From Scytalidium lignicola (lineage: Eukaryota > Ascomycota > Leotiomycetes), in contig NCSJ02000009.1 of the NCBI GenBank assembly GCA_002812745.2, forward strand, positions 186,001 through 250,000: a DNA stretch of 64,000 nucleotides. The letters run 5' to 3'. This document shows positions 22,305 through 33,885 of this stretch, in pieces. Position 1 is the stretch's first letter. Each line of letters begins with the position of its first letter. A program made the translations under genes and the position numbers. The notes under the pieces are model-generated. The model saw only the letters and a program-made list of their open reading frames with translations. It did not search any database and was not told the origin of the DNA.

Positions 22305-23711
22305 ATGAAGAATATTGGTTCTCTATTGGTGGTTCTTGCCGTTTCGGCATGCTCTGTCTCTGCACGTGCTCTGCCCGCTGTGGGCAATAGTATTGAGGCG
22401 AGGGCTCCATTTGTGACTTGTAGGATATACATATACATCTCATGACCGTGATCTAAGCTAAATATCAACAGTTGAGGAAATTGCTGCTCCAAAGCAAGAT
22501 TCTGGAAATGCTGCAGTCGAAGCAACTGGCAAAGCAAATGGGAAGGCGAAGGGCAACGCCGCTGGTAATGCTGCTGCTAAGGGCACTTCAGGCAACACAA
22601 AAGGAAACGCAAAAGGCAAACATAATGCCGGAAATGCTGGAAATGCGACTGCTGCCGCCGTTACTGCCGCAAATAATAGCACTGCATCTGTATCGGTCAA
22701 CGCTGCGAACTCCACTACTGCGGCTGCGAACTCCACTGCTGCGACTACGAACAGTACTCAATCTACGGGTAATAATGGCAAGGTAATGCTCCAGTCAACC
22801 TAAGATTGTGGAATTATACGATGAACTGACAGTATCATTAGGGTAAGCATGGAACCACAACCGGAAACAAAAATGGAAACGGAGCAAACAACGTAAGTCT
22901 ACATAACGTCATTATTGAGAAGTAGAATATTTACGATCTTTATCAGGCTGCTAATCAAGCATCTGGAAATAATGCAAATTCTAATTCGCCACTGGGTCAA
23001 CTCGGGTCCATCATCGAGAGCTTGACTGGACTGAACCTAGCAAGAGACCTTCCAACTCTCGAAGTTCGCAAAGGCAAGCACCAGAATGGTACTGCTGCAG
23101 TTGCCGCTGCTGCAGGTAACAAAGCAGCTGGTAAAAAGGAGGCTGCAGAGGCAAAAAAGGCCGTAAGTTTATAACCATCCTATTTGCGACCCGCCAATAC
23201 TAATTTTTTGCAGGCTAAGGCTTCCAAGGTTCGTGGTGAAAATACATTAAGGTAGACTTGAGAAAGCTAATAGTCTCACAGGCTGCCGCCGCCGCCGCCG
23301 CCGCTGCTGCTGCTGCTACTGCTACTGCTGCCGATGCTGCCGCTACCGTCTCTGCTGCTGCTGCTGTAACAGCGTCCGCTACTACCGGTAACGATGCTAC
23401 TGTATGTTCTCTAGATACTAATTTACAAGCCTATGATTAACAATTCTCGCAGGCTGTCAACCCAGCAGCAAGTGATGGCAGTGCTGGAATTGCCGCTGCA
23501 GTGCGTACAATGCTGATATCTCCATCACACAAATGCTAACATTTCTGCAGGCCCTCGCTCAGAGCGCAGTCAATGTCGAGGAACCAGAATTTGCTGTAAG
23601 TTAAAGCAGGCCCATTCTTAAAAACATCTACTAAGACAGATCTAGACTACTGCCCCAGTTGCAAATGGAGGTAAGAAAGCAAAGAATGGTGCCGCAAAGG
23701 GCGCACAGTAA
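22305..23711 (+). CDS. Secreted Ala/Gly/Asn/Lys-rich low-complexity protein (unknown)
   Basis: I do not recognise the family. Nine exons: 22305-22419, 22472-22782, 22842-22892, 22947-23162, 23214-23228, 23282-23401, 23453-23500, 23551-23595 and 23646-23711, giving 328 residues. The N-terminus is a clear signal peptide (MKNIGSLLVVLAVSA, then CSVSA). The mature protein has almost no Cys or aromatic residues. It has Gly-Asn-Ala-Lys repeats (GKANGKAKGNAAGNA), Asn-Ser-Thr repeats that could be N-glycosylated (AANSTTAAANSTAATTNST), and one less repetitive block (LGQLGSIIESLTGLNL, RDLPTLEVRKGKHQ). A poly-Ala exon (23282-23401) follows, and the tail is basic (GGKKAKNGAAKGAQ). All introns after the first are phase 0. 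The donor at 23229 is GTTCGT. No single exon is long enough for ORF callers to show the gene. A structural wall protein or an effector are both guesses. Confidence 0.72.
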
Positions 23712-26700
23712 AATGTATCAGTGAATGGTAACTTTGCTTTTTGGGTTTTCAATATTGGTGTGGTAATCAAGGAACAGGGGTTTTTAAAGGGGATAGGGGA
23801 AACGGTGGGGAAATTTATTCATAGAGTCCGGAACTCACAATATACCACTTTAGACCTGTAAAAAAAAGAAATAATAAAGCATAATATGGAATGTCACTGG
23901 TGCCAGATGCGGAAAACAATATGTGTCAGGTCAGTGTTTTGGTCTGGCGCTCTGTTTTGCTTTGCTCTGTTCCTCTTAACCCCGAACTGTACTGTTCTCA
24001 CTCCAATCCAAAATGAATAAAAGGACGAAGCTTTTTCAAATATAGCCACCCCCCTAAAATGAATGTAAATACACTACACAGAACAGTTCGTAATATCGAA
24101 TATCAACCTGACTTCAACATAACTAATTAAGAATACACTTATTGAAAAAGAAACAACTAGTCGTCGTCATCATCCACATTTAGCATGAGATAAGCAAGAA
24201 GTCAAGAAGGTGGAACGGAGGGGGGGAAGATGAAACGAGAGACGCCTCACTCAATTATGGCACCAGGGCGGTAAACGTCATTCTATTACGATATGATAAA
24301 AGATATGTGTGGCTGTGCTTGAATGTATAGTAAGTTATTGTGTTTAGGAGTTGTGTCGTATTGATTCACTGGTTGATCAGCTTGTGGATTTTATTGTTGT
24401 ATATTCACTTCATGACCAAATCAAGAGAAAAATGGGTAAATTTATTGAGTATTTGTTTTTGATACTTCATATTCTGGATGAAAGCCACTGTAAACATGTG
24501 TATCGGAAAAGAAAGAAGAAAGAAGAATATATGGTATCCAATCTTTTGATGATATTCGTAGATTACAAGATGAATTGGTATTTTCCCCTCAACTATTAGG
24601 AGAGGAAATCTGAGTATTCAGAACAACGTCAGGTACCTTAAAACATCGAAGTTGCCAGAGTAAGGTATAGATTGCAATTACCTGCACTCCTCTCACAAGT
24701 AATAAAATGTAATACCATACCTGAAAATATCTGCATAGACGAGATAAGTATTGATCTCAGCTAGAAGTCTATTTTCAAAATTACTAGCCAGTTTGAGGAT
24801 AATCACCAGCTGGAGTCTTCTCACTCGCAATGATCACGCTGCATATTCCAAATTACCATTTAACAAAGAAATGATTCAGACGATGTATGGATGGGTCTGT
24901 AGATACTCTAGGATTTTAGTCGAGATTCTGGAAATTCAGTGCATGAATACAATAAGCCCCCTAACTGAGGAGGTAATTGGTGGTTCTCTAAAAACAACAA
25001 GCAACATTAAGGCCAGCAACGTCAAGTCCTTTGGGAAATGAGACCAACAATGTGCGATCACTTTTTCTATCTCGCTGATTATAGTTAGACAACACCTTTT
25101 TATAGAGCTGCAAATAACTTTTAAAATATGCTTCGAGTATCAAGTTGATTGTCGGGTCTGTGAAATACGATTGAATGGCCCTCTCCAACACATGACATAC
25201 GAATATATTGATTTCGAAAATATTCGAGATATGTGCTCTCCATTTCGTAGTGACTTCAGGGGAAGTAGAGTGAGTATTGGTAGATGATTTTTATAATACC
25301 CTGCACTAGGACGATCTCATTGCCTCGCAAGTGTAGGATAAGAGAAGTTACTTTTGTTTGCTCATCAAATGATTTGCTGCGAATAGATGATCCTTCCCAC
25401 CGTAATGGAGGAGTCATGATAAAGCGTCTAACCACAGTTGTGTAACTTCTATCAGATTGATAAGGTAGGTAATCGTATCCAAGATGCTACCGCTATCCTA
25501 GAGGATCTGGATCATAATGTACTCTACAGGACACGAGTGTGGAGTATTGCATTCTAGGGTCCTGCAAGGCGTTTAACATCCACTTCAACCCCTCTTCTAC
25601 CTTGTCTCCAATTTTCCTTTTACCTCGTATTAAACATTGTCTCACGAGAAGAACAAATACACATGGAAATCTAGTCATTGCTGATAATCTCGAGTAGTCT
25701 ACAGCTTCCCCCCCTTTGAAAGTATTTTATTCCAGATGTTTAGTCAGGTATAGACAGACTGGGCATCTGCATCGGCAGGGAGGCCGAAGACAAAAAGCAA
25801 GGCGGGCTGGTCCGGGCCAAGCTACTACTGCAAGGACCCGACAGTTGATTCAGTGGTTCCGGCTATTTTTGTCCCAATTGCGAGAAACATGGTTTGTATA
25901 GTAATTTGAGCCTGTCTACTTATATAACTTAATTGCTTTACGGCTTTGATATCATTTGTTAATCATTAAAATCATGGTTCAGCTACTCGAAGAGGAAGGC
26001 TCATGGGATTCTAAAGAATTCTTGATTGAGTTTTGAGCCATTTAATTTGGTTGGCTTGGTTCAGTATGTTTTATGCGGTGCTCTGGTGGTAGATGCAGGG
26101 CGTAGGGGCACCCGTTCTCCTTTTTGCATGCATTCCGCTCCAAAATAGCAATATTGTCGCACAATCAGCCGTTTGTTCCTGAATACGCACTGCACTGCAT
26201 GCCGATCTTGCCGACTCTGCGATCGATCTTCTCGTGCAGGAGTTGGTACTTTTGTACCGTGGTTGTAATAGCTGCATGCGCGAGACATATCTTCATCTCA
26301 CGAACTCAAGGATCACAACATGATATAGCACTGTGTTTATGAAGGTTGACGGAGCATTCATCCAATAGCTACGAGCGTAGTAACAGACGAGCGTTGGGAG
26401 AACGGCTGCCTTAGTACTTGTACCACCCATCTGAGACATTGGATCATTTGATAGATATCACGGACCCAATCCTACTTCCAAACGTTCCGGGTCGTTTTCG
26501 AGATCCCAGGCCAAGAGATAAAGTAATAATCAAATACGTCGTAGAGCACACCCTTTATTTCTCACGGATGTGACGGAAAGAAACGGCCTCCGATGGATAA
26601 CTAAAGGCTGCGAACTTCCGAAGACTTCCCTGATCTTTTCGTCTGAAGTCTGGAAAAGCTAATGTGCGTGGGTGGAGATGGTACAAAAGGTACGAGAAAT

Positions 26701-29700
26701 GAAGTTCCTAGAAAGTAATGGGGCAAAGAATTGTTTGATTGGATTAAAACTTATATGCCCGATCCGGACTGCCGGGTGAGAAATATGTTTGATGGAGCTT
26801 TGTAGGTCCTGTCTATCAACTCAACTACAACCACCTCCAGCAAAAAATTAAAGATGGAAAATAGCTCAAAAGGAATAGTCACGAAAAGAAGAAGAAGNAA
26901 AAAAATACTTGTACCATTGAGTTACACACCTCTTTTTTTTTGGGCATATCAGTGCAACTTCAAGTTCAGGAATTATTCCAAAAACTCAAGACCAACATTG
27001 ATTGAAAAAAAAAAGACTGAGTTACAAGAGCCTCGGAACAACCCTTGTCAGACGGGGAGGTAGTACAAGGTACTTTTTACTTTTTTTCTCCTTTCCGGAT
27101 GACTTCGGTACTTATTAGACAGCCCCTGCATCGTCATCCCATGTCGGAGCCTAGGAGCGGCAAACACAAAATTCATCACAATTGTGCGCTTAATAAATCG
27201 GAGAAAAAAGGGGGGGAATAAAAAGGAAAGGATAAAAGGGAGATGANCTTTTTTGAGTGGGGAAAAGTGGGAATATTATGGGCAAAAGCATTAAAATAAA
27301 AAATTGTACTGTAATAGTAGATGATTGATGTTCCCTGAAGTGTTTTTGCTTTTTTGGATTTTTTGTTGTTGCGACGACCTTAACCGTATTTGTTAACTAA
27401 AATCTCCGAGGTGATATCATATGATCGTCCATGAAAAGATACGGTATGGCTAGTTGATAGATAGAATAAAAACGGGCGAAAGGAAGGAACAGCCTCGGGC
27501 GATGATAATCACTATTTTACTCTTATCTCCCATTATCGGGTGTTGCTGTACAGTAATTATTGATGACCAGACATTATTTTCACAATGTGATACATTGTGG
27601 TAGTAGTTAGTGGCTTGGGTTCTAGGCCTGCGCCATCGTCTACGGGGAGGCTGAGACAAGTATCGCAGGTTTGAGAAGAGGTGGACTCTCGTGACTCCTG
27701 GAGGCGACATACGGTAGTATTGAATGATGTTTGCAGGGTTTGGAGCGATCGAGGTTTGAGGATGATTAAGTGCGAGGATAGGTAATGTGCTCGTTCCAGT
27801 ACTGTTGTAATAATTATCATAATTATCATTCTCAATAGTTAAAATCATGGACGATGACGCATCGACACTAAGTTAGTCTGGGTCCGGGGATGGGCACATA
27901 CTCCGTATATTTCGAACTCGATCAGATCATACGAGGGAGAAGGAGAATGAAAGACAAAACACCAAAACCTGCCACACACCCCCCACGGCACCTTGCTGCA
28001 CCGTCCACCACCGTCCAAACATGCAAACATCATAGGGCATGGATCCGTGTGAGCCGGATGCTGTTTTGAGAAAGCAAACGACTAGCCGTGCGAGCAAGAT
28101 TCCGTTTAGAGCCTCCCTGGGCACGGTGACATCCTGGGACTGGAGATCCAAACGATGAATTCTCTGGGCCGTGGATTTTCTTAGGCGCTTTCTCACCTCT
28201 GCTACCATAGAGAGGCTGCATCGATCGCGAACCGTATAGGGGTCTCGGTATGCACCTCCGTTACTGTACAGCCCTAGGGCGGTAGAAGAAGAATTTAGTT
28301 GCAGCTGCCCGTTTTGGATATAAGGGGTCGAGAGAGAGAGGCAGTGTCTAGGAAGTACAGTTCAAAGTCATTTTCATGCTGTGTGTACAAACATGTACAA
28401 GTACATACAGCACAGCGCAGAGGGCAGCTAGGTCCCCGTGTTGTAACTGGTACCAAAGCCTTGGGAAAGCGCGAAACTTGTACCCACAGACGAGGGGCCC
28501 AGTAGCATTGCACACATCCCAACCAACCCCTCCTCTCCATGCTCCCCTACCCCTTGGATCTACCTTTGCCATTCCACCATCAAATCACCAACGCTAATCT
28601 CTGGCGCCCAGCTTGAAACAGGGCCCGGGATTCAAATCTATCCTCCATCGTTCGTGATGATGAATTTTCCGTAATAGCAGTCTTTCTTTCAACTTGAAGA
28701 GCACTGTCCATCTTCCCCCCTCCTTCTTCTCGCTGCTGACCAGTCGATCGGTGGAAAGATGCACGTCAGACCAATGAGTTAGTTGGATAGCCTAGTTAGC
28801 TGACGGATTGCCTGCCTGGTTGCGCACCCCCAAGAAATCGCTGTTCTTTGTTCGTCGTCGTCTAGGCAAACACATGGCTATTGGCATCCGTTTTTGGGGT
28901 AATGAGAAGAGCATCTGACTGTGGACTATTGGTTTGATGGATATCTCATCGTAAATTTTGCTACAGTATTGTTTTTTAAAAATTAATACTGGGTATTCTT
29001 TCTTTCAATAAGCTATGTGAAAGATATGATTGGACGAACAACTGGGATCTCACTGACTGGTGGTGAACGTATCGCCATCATCGGGTTCCACACCACAGCG
29101 AAAATCCCCAGGTCTAGCTTCTAGCTCTATTAGCTCGCATCTACAGTTACGTCTTCGTGGTCTTGTCCCATCCACCACCGCCATCATTTACGCCGTGCCA
29201 TCCTCTTCGACTTTCATCATCGTCACTAGCGTCATCAAGCNTTTTTTTATCATCAACATCATTACACATCACTAGTGGGGAGTGGTGAATCAGCTTCCCG
29301 AGGCTTTCGCGCACGCTTCTGGTTTCCATATACGGCGAGCAGTAACAGGTCCAAACATCAACCATCATCATCGCCAACTATTAGCAACAGCCAACAACTG
29401 AGATCAACAACAAGTAAAGGCAACACCTCTTTTTTTTCTCCCTCTTTCAGTTTACTTTTCAAAGAGAAGACCCCATCTCAACACTTTTCTCTCGATCGCC
29501 CTGACCGCCTCGTTCTTTCTGACGCCGGCGGTTTTGGTGCAGGCAGCCAATCTCGAGCAGGCGGGCAGGCTTTCGTGCAGCTCTCTGGACCTGGGAATAA
29601 ATTCCCCAAGTTTTTGCGCATTCGCGCCGCAGCAGCAGTAGTAGCAGCAAGCAGGGAGTAATAATAACCTATCCAGTCGGCAGCACTTCAAGGAACCTAA

Positions 29701-30076
29701 TTATTACGGGCTGCATAATTTTTTGTGTGTGGCTGTCGACTGGACGACCTGGGCGGTGCTGACTCGGGGGCCACAGTTTTGACTACGCCAGCGTGCATAA
29801 GTGCATAGGGCATTTACCGTAGTTCTTCTTACCCTTACGAGTTACGGTACTCTTCGTGCTCTACGGTGCTTTACTCTACACTACTCTCTCCTGCGTTCCG
29901 CCGCCAACGACACACCGAAGAAAGTTCTTTTTTTTTCTTCGTCTTTCCTCTTTCTCCCTAGTTCCTTACAGAAATTACTGTATTGTATTACATTACATTA
30001 CATACAGGAGAAAAGAAAACCCTGACGTCGCTGGCTAGCTGGCGGCAGCTCCACCGAACTAAAGTACAGGAATTAC

Positions 30077-30098
30077 TACAGTACTGTACAGTACGGTA
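30077..30098. repeat. Overlapping TACNGTA palindrome chain
   Basis: Four TACNGTA units overlap end to end: TACAGTA, TACTGTA, TACAGTA and TACGGTA, at 30077, 30082, 30087 and 30092. The chain is nearly self-complementary. It lies in the leader or promoter of the GDS1-type gene and is the densest point of a wider cluster. Confidence 0.7.
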
Positions 30099-30376
30099 CT
30101 GACTGCCTGCGCCCGCCACCCGAGAAAGGAAAGAGCGAAGGAAAAAAAAACAACCCACAATCGACCAAACCAAAACGTATTCGTCTCCGTTCGCCTCCCC
30201 CCGTCGCTACCATCGCTACGAAGATCTCACACGGGTGCAGGAACAACAACAGCCTGCAAGTCGCAGCTGCCGTTTTTAATTTTTCCTGCTTTTTTAANTT
30301 TTTTCCTCCACAACTCGCGCCTTCTCAGTCCCATCTCCATCTCCACCAACAACCAACAACAACACAACAAGCTGCA

Positions 30377-30404
30377 CCTGCGACCTGCGACCTGCGACCT
30401 GCGA
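30377..30404. repeat. Tandem repeat, cctgcga x4
   Basis: Four perfect copies of the 7-bp unit cctgcga, about 380 bp upstream of the GDS1-type start codon. Probably a simple minisatellite in the leader. Confidence 0.85.
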
Positions 30405-30785
30405 CCACTCGACCACCAAAGACTCAAATACTACTGTAATTATTACTGTAACGCCGACACCAGCACCAACACTAACCTCGAACCGCATCTTTTTTCCTTC
30501 GCACGGCCCCAAAAAAAGAGAAGAGAGTGAGAGACTACGGTATCTTTTTTTTTGGTTGCTTGCTTTCCTGGCGCCCGCCCCCCCGGCCAAACACGCCCCA
30601 TCTCACACCCCCCCGGTCCTCCCTCGCAGGTCGCAGCACCAGGCTCGTTTTTCCACTTCCCTTCCCGAAACAAATCTCCCATCTCACCTCTCACACACAC
30701 ACTTTCTTCCTCTCTCCTTCGATCCAAACAATTTGGAAAATAGGGACCAACAACTCCAACAACTAGATTCGCCCAACCTGCTCGA

Positions 30786-32144
30786 ATGTCGCCGACCACA
30801 CATCGGTCCTCCTCCTCCACCATGCCCTATAATACTCGTCGCAAGTCGTTGTCGCTGCCCTCGCTCGGCATCCATCTGCCTGTCACCCACGCCTCCAGAG
30901 CGGCCGCACGAGCTTCACCGCCTTCAACAATGCCATCCTCATCCGCCTCAGCTTCACCTCCAGCCAAAAAATTAAAACGATCGCACGACCTGGCCCTGGC
31001 CACGCCGTCCGTCACCTCTTCCTCTTCCAACACAACATCATCATCGACACCGGTTCCAACTTCGAAACATAGAACACCGACGCTGAAGTATGAGCACACG
31101 CCACCACCCTCGCCCGCTCCCGAGGCTGAGGCGTCAGATGTCGACGACGCCGCCGACCCCGACGTGAAGCCCAGGGAGATCGACCTCGAGGGAATCAATG
31201 ACGAGATTGTCGAAGCCGTCATCATCCAGCTGCAGAAGACCGGTAACAGGCCGCATCTGGTGAAGGAGCTCGCTGCCATCCTGTCGCAATCCGTCAAGAT
31301 TGTCGAAACGTACGTTAGATACATATTTTCCCTTCTTCTCCCCTAAACTTCTCCAAGTTCGATCGAGCTAACCGGGAATTTTGTTAATCTCAGATCTGCC
31401 AACCCTGCCGCTATCATCTCTTCGCGACTTTCCACATACTTAAAACGATCTTGGACCGCATTGGCGCCTTGTCCATTGGCCAAGGAGTTGGAGACCGTAC
31501 ATCCGCGACGAACCTACTTCTATCTGACCACATATCCCCACCAGCCCATCCCGGATCCAGCGACGCATGCCTCGTTTCCCCAGCGAACCATCATCTCGCC
31601 ATCCTTATCCAGCGCCGACGAGGCTGAGGCCGATGCGGAGCGACGAAGAGAGATCTCGCCCTCACCTGAAGTCGACCTGTCGTCGCCCGAGCTGGAGAAC
31701 GATGAGATACCTACGCCACCGACCCCGAGTGGCTCGTACACTGGTCGCATTGATCGCATCCTGAGAAATCATCGCGCAGCCTCGCCACCGCTGGAGAAGG
31801 ACGAGAGAGAATTCACACAGACGGCGCGAGGCATGCAGAAGCGGAAACTGACCGGCGACATCGAGATGACCGCTGCACCCTCGTTAGAGATGGAAGACCA
31901 ACAGGCCCGGAATTTCTTGGAGGCCGACATTCTGTTTGGTGAGGGCCGACAGACTGCCACCGTAGTAGCCAGTACAGTCTTCGTTAGCAGTCCGGCCATG
32001 AAGCCCTCGATGAACATGCTGAAACGCAGCTTCGAGGAATCGACTGATTTGTGGACGAGGCTAGATGTCGGAATGGAGTGGGATATGCGCGACCCAGAAC
32101 ACATCGAGTTGGACGAGTTGGACTGCATGTTGGATGATTTCTAA
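30786..32144 (+). CDS. GDS1-type winged-helix domain nuclear protein
   Basis: Exons 30786-31309 and 31394-32144 give 424 residues. The central region (about 130-220) matches the fungal GDS1 N-terminal domain: IDLEGINDEIVEAVIIQLQKTG, HLVKELAAILSQ, then after the intron SANPAAIISSRLSTYLKRSW, and PLAKELETVHPRRTYFYLTT. Flanks are disordered: a Ser/Pro/Thr-rich N-terminus with a basic NTRRK patch and PAKKLKRS (possible nuclear signal), and an acidic C-terminus (SADEAEADAERR, PEHIELDELDCMLDDF). The winged-helix character suggests DNA binding; yeast Gds1 is a nuclear protein of poorly defined role. The intron has branch GCTAAC and restores VET-SANPA. An alternative start at 30822 (MPYNTRRKS) is equally plausible and may be the conserved one. 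The long CT-rich leader suggests regulated translation or transcription. Confidence 0.82.
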
Positions 32145-33885
32145 AAAAAAAATAAAACAAACGAGCCCCCCTTGAGATTATGTGTGTGTGTCGATCAGAA
32201 CGTGGGAGTTCAAGTCGAGATAAATTGTTGTGTTGGGTTTCGCCCGACGATGAAGACATATGGTCGCTCCATACTTCTCGGAAGGAAATATCTCTTCTCT
32301 ATCTGTCTTATCTCTGCTCCTTGGCATTTTTTTCGAGCTTCCTTTATTTTGCGCTTTCTGTCCATTGAATTAATGCTTAGCGCTGCTACATCCCTTGTTA
32401 TTTCGTGTTATCAAAAAGGAGGCTTTGTTTGCAAGGAAAGAGAGAACTTGTAAGATGGAAGTTGTACAAGGAAAAAGGGAAGAGAAAGACAAAAGCAAGA
32501 AAGAATGGATACACACAAAAAGGAAGAAAAGAGGTCAGCTCTGGTAGCGAGATTTCAAAGTGGGGGAGGTTCAAAATGATAGAGATGTTTCACGGCCGCA
32601 TCAGAAAGTTTTGGGGGGGAGCAAGAGAGGGCGTGGGGATCTCAAGCAAAGATTTTTTTTAATGCATTTTATTCAAGGCGTTGAAATACGGGAGGCTTGC
32701 GCTTTGCTTATGTCCNTTTTTTATATTTGTTTTTATGGTCCTACAATATTCCGCTTCNTTTTTATTATTTTTCTACAATCGCATCTCAAATCGTATTGGA
32801 CAGAGAAGGATCGGAGGGTGGGGAGCGATGAAAGGATTTACTCTGTATATATATAATCTTTTGTGTTTTTTCGTTAATGGTGGGATTAGGGATTGCTTTC
32901 CTGCTTGCTTGGTTGGTTGCAGTAGGATAAGCTGGGAGGGAAGATTTCTCGAGCTCGAGCCTGGGGCGGTTATGGGTTATGACGGCAAGGAACGAAAGTT
33001 TAGCTAGAATGTATAGCTATAGCTATTTTACGTCAGTGGATGAAAAATATATGTATGTATATATGAAAACCTTTCAAAGTGGCTATCCTTTTTATATCTT
33101 CTTGCTTGAATCGTGCCTGTTGCTTCATCTTTTGAGAATAGTAAGAGTTATTTCAGAATCGCCTTCAATTAGTCATGAGAATATTCACAGTGCTAAACCG
33201 CTCATCTCAAGAGGTTTCTTCTATGGAAGTTAAGGACATACATATATACATTGATCTATATCTCTTTACATTATATACAGTATAATATACAGTAAGGAAT
33301 CTTACACTCATCCAGTAAAAAAAATATCTTCAGAAAATAATGAAACTCATGACACAAACGTGAGTTAGGTCACGTGATTGTTGATTTAATCCATTTTAAT
33401 CCCCTTCATTTGCTGTATTTTTGCCGAAGTTTTGAGTTTGGGTGTGTATTGGAGAGACGGTTTGTGCAGTGTAGAAGTGTTAAGTCATAATAAGGTTTTC
33501 ATAGTGCGTGCATGTATGCAAGCTTGCTTGCTGCTGTGTGGATGCGGATGTTGAAATGGGGGTTTGCGAGATTCGGATTTCTATTTTATTGGGGTTGGTA
33601 GGTGGGAATGGTAGGTAGGTAGCTGGAAAGGATGCAAGTCATCCTTAGGTTACATTCNTTTTTTGTGTGTGTGTGATTTGTGGTGACAAGGTAAAAAGTC
33701 GTGCGATTGTTGGTCGTTGTTGGGCTGATTTATGGTGTGCGCCGGGATTTGATGGATGGATGGATTGGGTATTTATTTGAGGGTTGGTGAGGAAGACCGC
33801 AACTGGAATGGGTTTTTCCTGTTTTCTCTTGTCCTTTTTTTGGGTGTGGTCTTTTGTCGTATTGGGCTGAGGGTGAAGATGAGAG
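32145..33885. other. Intergenic region between convergent GDS1-type and OMS1-like genes
   Basis: 1.74 kb between two 3' ends. It is T/G-rich on the plus strand with three N bases (32716, 32758, 33658) next to T runs. Two TACAGTA motifs sit at 33276 and 33288. No gene is supported. Confidence 0.45.

Larger units (their letters stand above)
23712..30785. other. 7-kb gene-poor stretch ending in the GDS1 leader
   Basis: No gene can be supported here. At 24.98-25.69 kb (-) several protein-like fragments occur (for example EEGLKWMLNALQDP) but they do not assemble into a family I recognise. From about 26.8 kb onward the sequence has many homopolymer and pyrimidine tracts, four of the nine N bases, and many TACNGTA motifs. 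From about 29.3 kb to 30.78 kb it is rich in CT and CA on the plus strand, as expected for a long 5' leader and promoter of the GDS1-type gene. Confidence 0.45.

Noticed and set aside
22472..22786. 104-codon Leu/Arg-rich plus-strand ORF
   Set aside because: It is the wrong frame of exon 2 of the secreted Ala-rich protein; the correct frame continues from the signal peptide exon.
25716..25901. Basic ORF (GRRQKARRAGPGQ) resembling the N-terminus of a Tc1/mariner transposase
   Set aside because: The likeness is only in composition; no catalytic DDE region, inverted repeats or TA duplication could be found nearby.
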